Shown piece by piece: positions 59,358 to 64,000 of a DNA stretch of 64,000 bases. The translations under genes were made by a program, and so were the position numbers. The notes beneath the pieces were generated by a model. The model was given only the letters and a program-made list of their open reading frames with translations. It did no database searches and was not told the origin of the DNA. Positions within the stretch are counted from its first letter, which is position 1. Each line of letters opens with the position of its first letter. Origin of the DNA: Pseudomonadota bacterium (lineage in GTDB: Bacteria; Pseudomonadota; Gammaproteobacteria; Xanthomonadales; Xanthomonadaceae); the NCBI GenBank assembly GCA_023390905.1, contig JAEWBY010000080.1, positions 62,001-126,000 on the forward strand, in the 5' to 3' direction.

Positions 59358-61622
59358 TCAGCGTGCACGTGCCGCGCGCGGGGCCGGCAGGTATTCGTAA
59401 TAGGTATAGGCGTACTGGCCGGCGCCCTTCTTCTCCACGCCGTTGAAGATCGCGCCCTTCACTTCCACGCCGTTCTGTTCCAGGCGCTGCTTGGCCAGTG
59501 CGATCTCGCGCTGCTGGTTCAGGCCCCAGCGCACGACCATCAGGCAGGTGCCGGCGTGCTGGCCGATCACCGCCGCGTCGGTCACCGCCAGCACCGGCGG
59601 GGTATCGATCAGCACGATGTCGTAATCGTCGGCGACTGCCTTGAGCATCGCCGAGAAATTCTCGTGCATCAGCAGTTCGGAAGGATTGGAGGGAATCGCG
59701 CCGCGCGAGATGAAGGAGAGATTCTCGGCCCCGGCGACCTTGCGGATGGCGTCATGCAGTTCGATCCGGCCCAGGATCAGATCCGACAAACCGCCTTCCC
59801 AGCGCACGCCGACCGCATCGTGCAGCGTGCCGCGCCGCATGTCGGCGTCGATCAGCAGCACGCGCTGTCCGGTCTGGGCGATGGTGACCGCCAGATTGGC
59901 GCAGACGAAGGTCTTGCCCACGCCCGGGCTGGGCGCGGAGATCATCAGCATGTTGTTGCGCGTCTTCATGCGCGCGAAATGCAGGCTGGTGCGCAGCGTG
60001 CGCAATGCTTCCATCGCCAGATCCGACGGCGCGCTCAGCGCAAGCAGGCGCTGGCGGCGCTCATGGCGGCGGTGGGGGGAGCGCTGGGTAAGCTCGCGGC
60101 CCTTTTCGCTGAAAGGGATGGAGGCATACACCGGCAGTCCGAGCAGTTCGATGTCCACCGGATCCTCCACGCCGCGGCGGAACATCTGCCGCATCAGCAC
60201 GAAGGCGATCATCAGGATCGCGCCCAGCGCGGTGCCCGCGGCGAGCACCGGCAGCGGCTTGGGCCAGGCCGGGCTGTTGAGATTGACCGCGGCCGGATCG
60301 ATCACGCGGGCGTTGCCGACCGCGCTGGACTTGGCGATGTTGAGCTGCTGCTGCTGATCCAGCAGGTTGGCATAGGTCTGGTTGGTCACCTCGACATCAC
60401 GATTCAGGCGGAACAGGCCCTGCTGCGTATCGGGCAGGTTGCGGATGCGGCCCTGCAGGGCGTTGCGTTCGGCGGTGAACTGGTTGATCTGCTGCTGCAT
60501 CGCCTGGTAGGTCGGATGCTGCGGCGTATAGCGGTTGGCGATGTCGGTCATCTGGATGCGCAGCTGCTGGATGCTCGAATCCAGCGCGATCGTCTGATCC
60601 AGCAGCGCACGGTTCTGCACCGCCACGTCCAGGGTCTGCGTGCGCGCCTGGAACGCGGTCAGCGCGGCCTGCGCCTTTTCCAGTTCCTTGCGCACGTTCG
60701 GCAATTGTTCGGTGACGAACTTCAGCCGGCTGGCGGCTTCGGCCGACGTGCGCGCGACATTCTGGCTGACGTACGACTGGGTGATCTCGTCGAGCACCTG
60801 GCGGGCGCGCTGCGGATCCGGATGTGCGTAGGTCAGCGTGATCACGCCGGAATTGCGGCCCTGTTCGGTGGCGGTGATGTCCTGCTTCAGGCGCGCGACC
60901 ACGGTGGTCGGATCCAGCCGCGTCACCTGGAAGCGCATGCCCGGATTGGCGACCAGTTGGCTCACCTGCACGGTGATGCCGTCGGACTGCGCGGCCGATC
61001 CGGCGCGACCCTGCAGCAGCACTTCGCCACTGGGATCCTGCAGCGTGTAGCGACCACGCTCGCCGGCCACCAGTGTCATCGGCACGCCGACGAATTCGGC
61101 CGGCACTTCCAGACGCGAGATCTTCAGCGACTCCCCGCCCCAGCCGTAACGATCCAGGCCCATCCACGGCGTGGCGAGCTGGCCGGGATTGGACTTGGCG
61201 AAGCGGCGCGCGATGAAGTCGCCGATCATCGGCAGGCGCGCCGGCTGGATGTCGATGTCCAGATCCATGCGCTCCATCGCCTCACCGATCACGCGGCGCG
61301 AGGTGAGCAGCTGCACTTCGGTCGCGCCAGGCGCGGTGATCGCCGGCGGGCCCTGCATCGCCGCGCCGTTGGTGTTCACGCCCGGAGGAATGGCCGGGCG
61401 ATTCTCCACCTGCACCACCGCGTTGGCTTCATAGGTGGGCGTGACGATCGCCAGATACAGCAGGCTGGCGAGGAAGAACGCCGCCGTGCCGAACAGGATC
61501 AGCTTCTTGTTCTCGCCCAGCGTGGCGACCAGCGTCGGCAGATCGACATCGTCATCGCGGTTGACCGGGATCTCCGGCGCCGCGTGGGCCGGCACCGGCC
61601 GCGTGATCAATTGATTGGCCAT
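59358..61622 (-). CDS. Wzc/GumC-type chain-length regulator and tyrosine autokinase
   Basis: 754 aa. Wzz-like domain with membrane helices at about 41-60 and 458-477 and a long periplasmic coiled-coil region (about 300-430). The cytoplasmic BY-kinase part has Walker A SAPSPGVGKT (562-571), Walker A' VLLIDADMRRG and Walker B DIVLIDTPPV. The C-terminus ends in a Tyr cluster (QYAYTYYEYLP), the autophosphorylation site. Controls polymerisation and export with the Wza channel. Starts 62 bp after the initiating transferase gene. Confidence 0.94.
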   Translation of the reverse strand: MANQLITRPVPAHAAPEIPVNRDDDVDLPTLVATLGENKKLILFGTAAFFLASLLYLAIVTPTYEANAVVQVENRPAIPPGVNTNGAAMQGPPAITAPGATEVQLLTSRRVIGEAMERMDLDIDIQPARLPMIGDFIARRFAKSNPGQLATPWMGLDRYGWGGESLKISRLEVPAEFVGVPMTLVAGERGRYTLQDPSGEVLLQGRAGSAAQSDGITVQVSQLVANPGMRFQVTRLDPTTVVARLKQDITATEQGRNSGVITLTYAHPDPQRARQVLDEITQSYVSQNVARTSAEAASRLKFVTEQLPNVRKELEKAQAALTAFQARTQTLDVAVQNRALLDQTIALDSSIQQLRIQMTDIANRYTPQHPTYQAMQQQINQFTAERNALQGRIRNLPDTQQGLFRLNRDVEVTNQTYANLLDQQQQLNIAKSSAVGNARVIDPAAVNLNSPAWPKPLPVLAAGTALGAILMIAFVLMRQMFRRGVEDPVDIELLGLPVYASIPFSEKGRELTQRSPHRRHERRQRLLALSAPSDLAMEALRTLRTSLHFARMKTRNNMLMISAPSPGVGKTFVCANLAVTIAQTGQRVLLIDADMRRGTLHDAVGVRWEGGLSDLILGRIELHDAIRKVAGAENLSFISRGAIPSNPSELLMHENFSAMLKAVADDYDIVLIDTPPVLAVTDAAVIGQHAGTCLMVVRWGLNQQREIALAKQRLEQNGVEVKGAIFNGVEKKGAGQYAYTYYEYLPAPRAARAR

Positions 61623-61684
61623 TGGAATGTCACCTCGTTGCTTGCAGAAGGAACGCGCGTGCAGCCGCCACGCGCGCGAATCGG

Positions 61685-63994
61685 TCAGGACGCCTGGCGC
61701 ACGCCGCCGTAGGCGTAGCGCACTTCACCGGCATCGCCGGCCTCATCGCCACCGCGCAGGCGCAGCAGCAGATCCGCCAGCGATGCGGCGTTCTTCGGAG
61801 AATCGGTCGCCGAGGCCGCGTCGCAGACCGACTGATAGGCTTCGGGCTCGCTCAGCAGCGTCAGCACGCGGCCGGCGATCGCCAGCGCGGTGCTGCCGAT
61901 TACGATGCAGCCGCTGGCCTCGGTGCCGACTTCCGGTTCATCGCGCGCCAGCAGCACGGGTTTGCCGAGCAGTCGGCCTTCGCAGGGCATGTGCCGGCCG
62001 GCGAGCACCAGTTGTGCGCGATCCAGCAGATGCACCCAGCCCAGGTAATCGACCAGTTCGACCACATGCACGTTGGCGAAGGTGCGCAGGCCCTCCAGCG
62101 CGTGCGCATCGGCCGGGGATTCATCGATCGGCCACAGCACGTCCACGTCCGGACGGCGGCGCGCGATCATCTCCAGTGCTTCGGCCAGCGGCCCGCCTTC
62201 CTCGCTCGATGGCGCGCCGAGCACCAGCAGCATTGGGCTGCCTTCGCGCAGGAACGGGAAACGCTGCGACAGCGTGCGTTCCAGTCCCGGTTGGGTGCGC
62301 AGGCGTTCCAGGCTTGCGCTCAACGCATCGGCGCCGACCGCATCCTGCACCAGCACGCGTTCGGGGGGCACGCCTTCCTCGCGCAGGCGCTGGCCGGTGC
62401 CCTCGCTGGTGGCGATGTGCAGCGTCGCCAGCGATTGCACGATGCGGCGGCTGGCATCGTTGGGCCAGTGCGATCGCGTGGCCGAGGGCGTATCGACATC
62501 CACGCACACCACCGGCACTTCGTCGGCATGCGCGGCCAGGCTGAGCGCGAAGGTCGCCGGGGCATTGGCCGGCACGACCACGACATCCGGCTTGACCTGC
62601 TGGAACAGTTCGCGCACGCCGACGGCCATCGCGTCGCCGCCGCCATCGCCACTCAGGCGACCATCGGCCTCCAGCCCGAACAGTTTCAGTGCCGCCTCGC
62701 CATCCACGCCCGGGACGTCGGACAGGCACACGCTGGCGTTGAAGCGATCATCGTTGACCAGCCGCTGCGCGATCGGCGCCACGCCAATCGACTCGGGCGT
62801 GGCCGCGACCACGCACAGCGCGCGCACTGGCGAGGTGCGTTCGCTCAGCGGGTATGGCTCGTGATCTTCGACGCTCGGCCCACTCCGCGAGGCGCGTACC
62901 AGGCGACGCCTCGGCGCGGCGATGACGCGCTTGCGCTGGGAGGGACGCCAGGCCACGCCGCGGCGGCGCAGTTCGATCAGGCGCGGCAGCGCGAGCACGT
63001 ACAGCGCGGTCACCGCGATGAAAGCCAGCAGGTTCAGCGCATCCGGCGCCCCGCGCAGCGAATAGCCGATGCAGGCCAGCATCGCGCAGCCGCCGACCAT
63101 GATCGCCAGCGTCGTGCTCTTGGAGAATCCGCCATCGATCAGCAGATGGTGCAGATGCTGACGATCGGCGCCGAACGGCGATCGGCCCAGGCGGATGCGG
63201 CGATACATCACCGCCAGCGTGTCCATCACCGGCAGCGCCACGCACCACACCACGTCCACCGGCGCGAGTCGCCCGACGCGCGAATGGCTCAGGTAGATCA
63301 GACTCCAGCCGAGCAGGAAGCCGATCACCGTGCTGCCGGCATCGCCCATGAAGATCTTGCGGCCATCGGGCCAGCCGAGGTTGACCAGGATGTAGGGAAT
63401 CAGCGCGGCGAACAGGATCTGCAGCATGAACATCACGCCGACCGCCGCCAATCCGGCGCGATCGAACATCAGCACCGAGCTGATGCACACCATCGCCACC
63501 GACGCGGCCAAACCGTCGATGCCGTCGAGCATGTTGAACGCATTGATGAGGCCGATGACCGCGAAGATCGTCAGCGGAACGCCCCAGATGCCGAGCCGGA
63601 AATCCTGGCTGGGGAGCAGCCCGCCGACGTTGTCGATGTAGAAGCCGGTGCTGAGGATGACGAGCCCGACAATGGCGCTTTCGGTGAACAGGCGCGTTCG
63701 CACGCTGAGGTTGACCACGTCATCGGCCACGCCGACCGCCACGATCAGCGCGCTACCCATCAGCAGGCTCATCACGAAGCGGTCCAGGAATCCCAGATAG
63801 CTCAACCCCACCAGCATGCCGATGAAGAAGCAGATGCCGCCCACCAACGGCACGCGTCCACTGTGGTGCTTGCGCGGGTCATCGGGTCGATCGACCAGCC
63901 CGACCTTGCGCGCCCACGGTCGCATCGAAAAGATGGCAAACAGTGTCACAGCCAGCGCTATCGCGCTGGCCGCGATGATCCGGGGATGTTCCAT
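61685..63994 (-). CDS. WecA-type initiating sugar-1-phosphate transferase fused to a degenerate WecB-like domain
   Basis: 769 aa. Residues 1-345: MraY/WecA fold, about 11 helices, with the Asp pair D90-D91, NAFNMLDGIDGL (151-162), GDAGS (218) and the RQHLHHLL His cluster. It transfers a sugar-1-phosphate to undecaprenyl phosphate, priming the repeat unit. After a basic linker, residues 390-755 align along their whole length with UDP-GlcNAc 2-epimerase WecB but lack its catalytic residues: GTRPEAIKMAP is AATPESIGVAP, the HGDTTT loop is PANAPAT, and the C-terminal DSGGIQEE is GRHMPCEG. The ATG is 6 bp from the window edge, so the true start could lie upstream. Confidence 0.88.
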   Translation of the reverse strand: MEHPRIIAASAIALAVTLFAIFSMRPWARKVGLVDRPDDPRKHHSGRVPLVGGICFFIGMLVGLSYLGFLDRFVMSLLMGSALIVAVGVADDVVNLSVRTRLFTESAIVGLVILSTGFYIDNVGGLLPSQDFRLGIWGVPLTIFAVIGLINAFNMLDGIDGLAASVAMVCISSVLMFDRAGLAAVGVMFMLQILFAALIPYILVNLGWPDGRKIFMGDAGSTVIGFLLGWSLIYLSHSRVGRLAPVDVVWCVALPVMDTLAVMYRRIRLGRSPFGADRQHLHHLLIDGGFSKSTTLAIMVGGCAMLACIGYSLRGAPDALNLLAFIAVTALYVLALPRLIELRRRGVAWRPSQRKRVIAAPRRRLVRASRSGPSVEDHEPYPLSERTSPVRALCVVAATPESIGVAPIAQRLVNDDRFNASVCLSDVPGVDGEAALKLFGLEADGRLSGDGGGDAMAVGVRELFQQVKPDVVVVPANAPATFALSLAAHADEVPVVCVDVDTPSATRSHWPNDASRRIVQSLATLHIATSEGTGQRLREEGVPPERVLVQDAVGADALSASLERLRTQPGLERTLSQRFPFLREGSPMLLVLGAPSSEEGGPLAEALEMIARRRPDVDVLWPIDESPADAHALEGLRTFANVHVVELVDYLGWVHLLDRAQLVLAGRHMPCEGRLLGKPVLLARDEPEVGTEASGCIVIGSTALAIAGRVLTLLSEPEAYQSVCDAASATDSPKNAASLADLLLRLRGGDEAGDAGEVRYAYGGVRQAS

Positions 63995-64000
63995 CCAGCT

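Noticed and set aside
59556..61712. 718-codon plus-strand open frame opposite the Wzc-type gene
   Set aside because: Low-complexity His/Arg/Gly-rich composition and no ribosome site; shadow of a well-supported kinase gene.
1..64000. tRNA genes, phage or insertion elements that would mark a genomic island
   Set aside because: None seen on either strand. The polysaccharide cluster has no flanking repeats or integrase in view, so recent transfer cannot be claimed.

Overview
The window is G+C-rich, densely packed DNA from a gammaproteobacterium. The gene content (scpA-scpB-rluB, SpoIIAA-like and DUF6164 proteins, the ligase-associated repair cassette, many Xanthomonad-type lipoproteins and peptidases) suggests a Xanthomonadaceae/Lysobacteraceae genome (Lysobacter, Luteimonas or Pseudoxanthomonas type). 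This is inferred from protein character only; there is no rRNA or other phylogenetic marker. I see no tRNA, rRNA, CRISPR array, insertion sequence, integrase or prophage gene.

Layout. 1-3161: a LacI-family regulator (cut by the window edge) downstream of a periplasmic GH3 beta-glucosidase; matching LacI-type operators sit in front of both genes. 3184-3755: BolA and YciI-like proteins. 4137-7646: scpA-scpB-rluB (chromosome segregation plus 23S rRNA pseudouridylation), with unusual low-complexity tails on ScpB and RluB. 7982-20172: housekeeping genes: ferredoxin reductase, glutathione peroxidase with a SpoIIAA-like partner, an exported M3 dipeptidase, cyclopropane fatty acid synthase, a DUF3298 lipoprotein, a small GNAT protein, a histone-H1-like protein behind a hairpin, a POT transporter with a rhomboid protease, and an M14 peptidase. 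20243-25959: a tight four-gene DNA-repair operon (MBL-fold exonuclease, ATP-dependent ligase, Lhr-like helicase, PdeM phosphoesterase). 26100-28501: glutathione transferase, ZIP metal transporter, YdeI-like protein. 28634-30291: a lipoprotein, a membrane-anchored barnase-like RNase and a barstar-like inhibitor. 30352-44134: DbpA helicase, cold-shock protein, YaeQ, two HI0933-type flavoproteins, a Tat-exported carboxylesterase, a luciferase-like oxidoreductase, another glutathione transferase, the SelO AMPylator next to the TrhO tRNA hydroxylase, an FKBP lipoprotein and a class-C serine hydrolase. 44135-46844: intergenic repeats flanking an FMN-binding glutamate-synthase-like enzyme.

47637-63994 is the accessory highlight: an exopolysaccharide cluster, all on the minus strand. 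In transcription order it encodes a WecA-type initiating transferase fused to a decayed WecB-like epimerase domain, a Wzc/GumC-type co-polymerase and tyrosine kinase, an asparagine-synthetase-like enzyme without a glutaminase domain, two paralogous exported beta-helix proteins, a GT4 glycosyltransferase, a flippase, a pyruvyl transferase, a GT2 glycosyltransferase, an EpsG-like polymerase, a YdcF protein and a Wza-type export lipoprotein. This is a complete Wzx/Wzy-type export set. The polymer is probably pyruvylated. It may also be amidated, and trimmed or epimerised by the beta-helix proteins; those last two points are inference.
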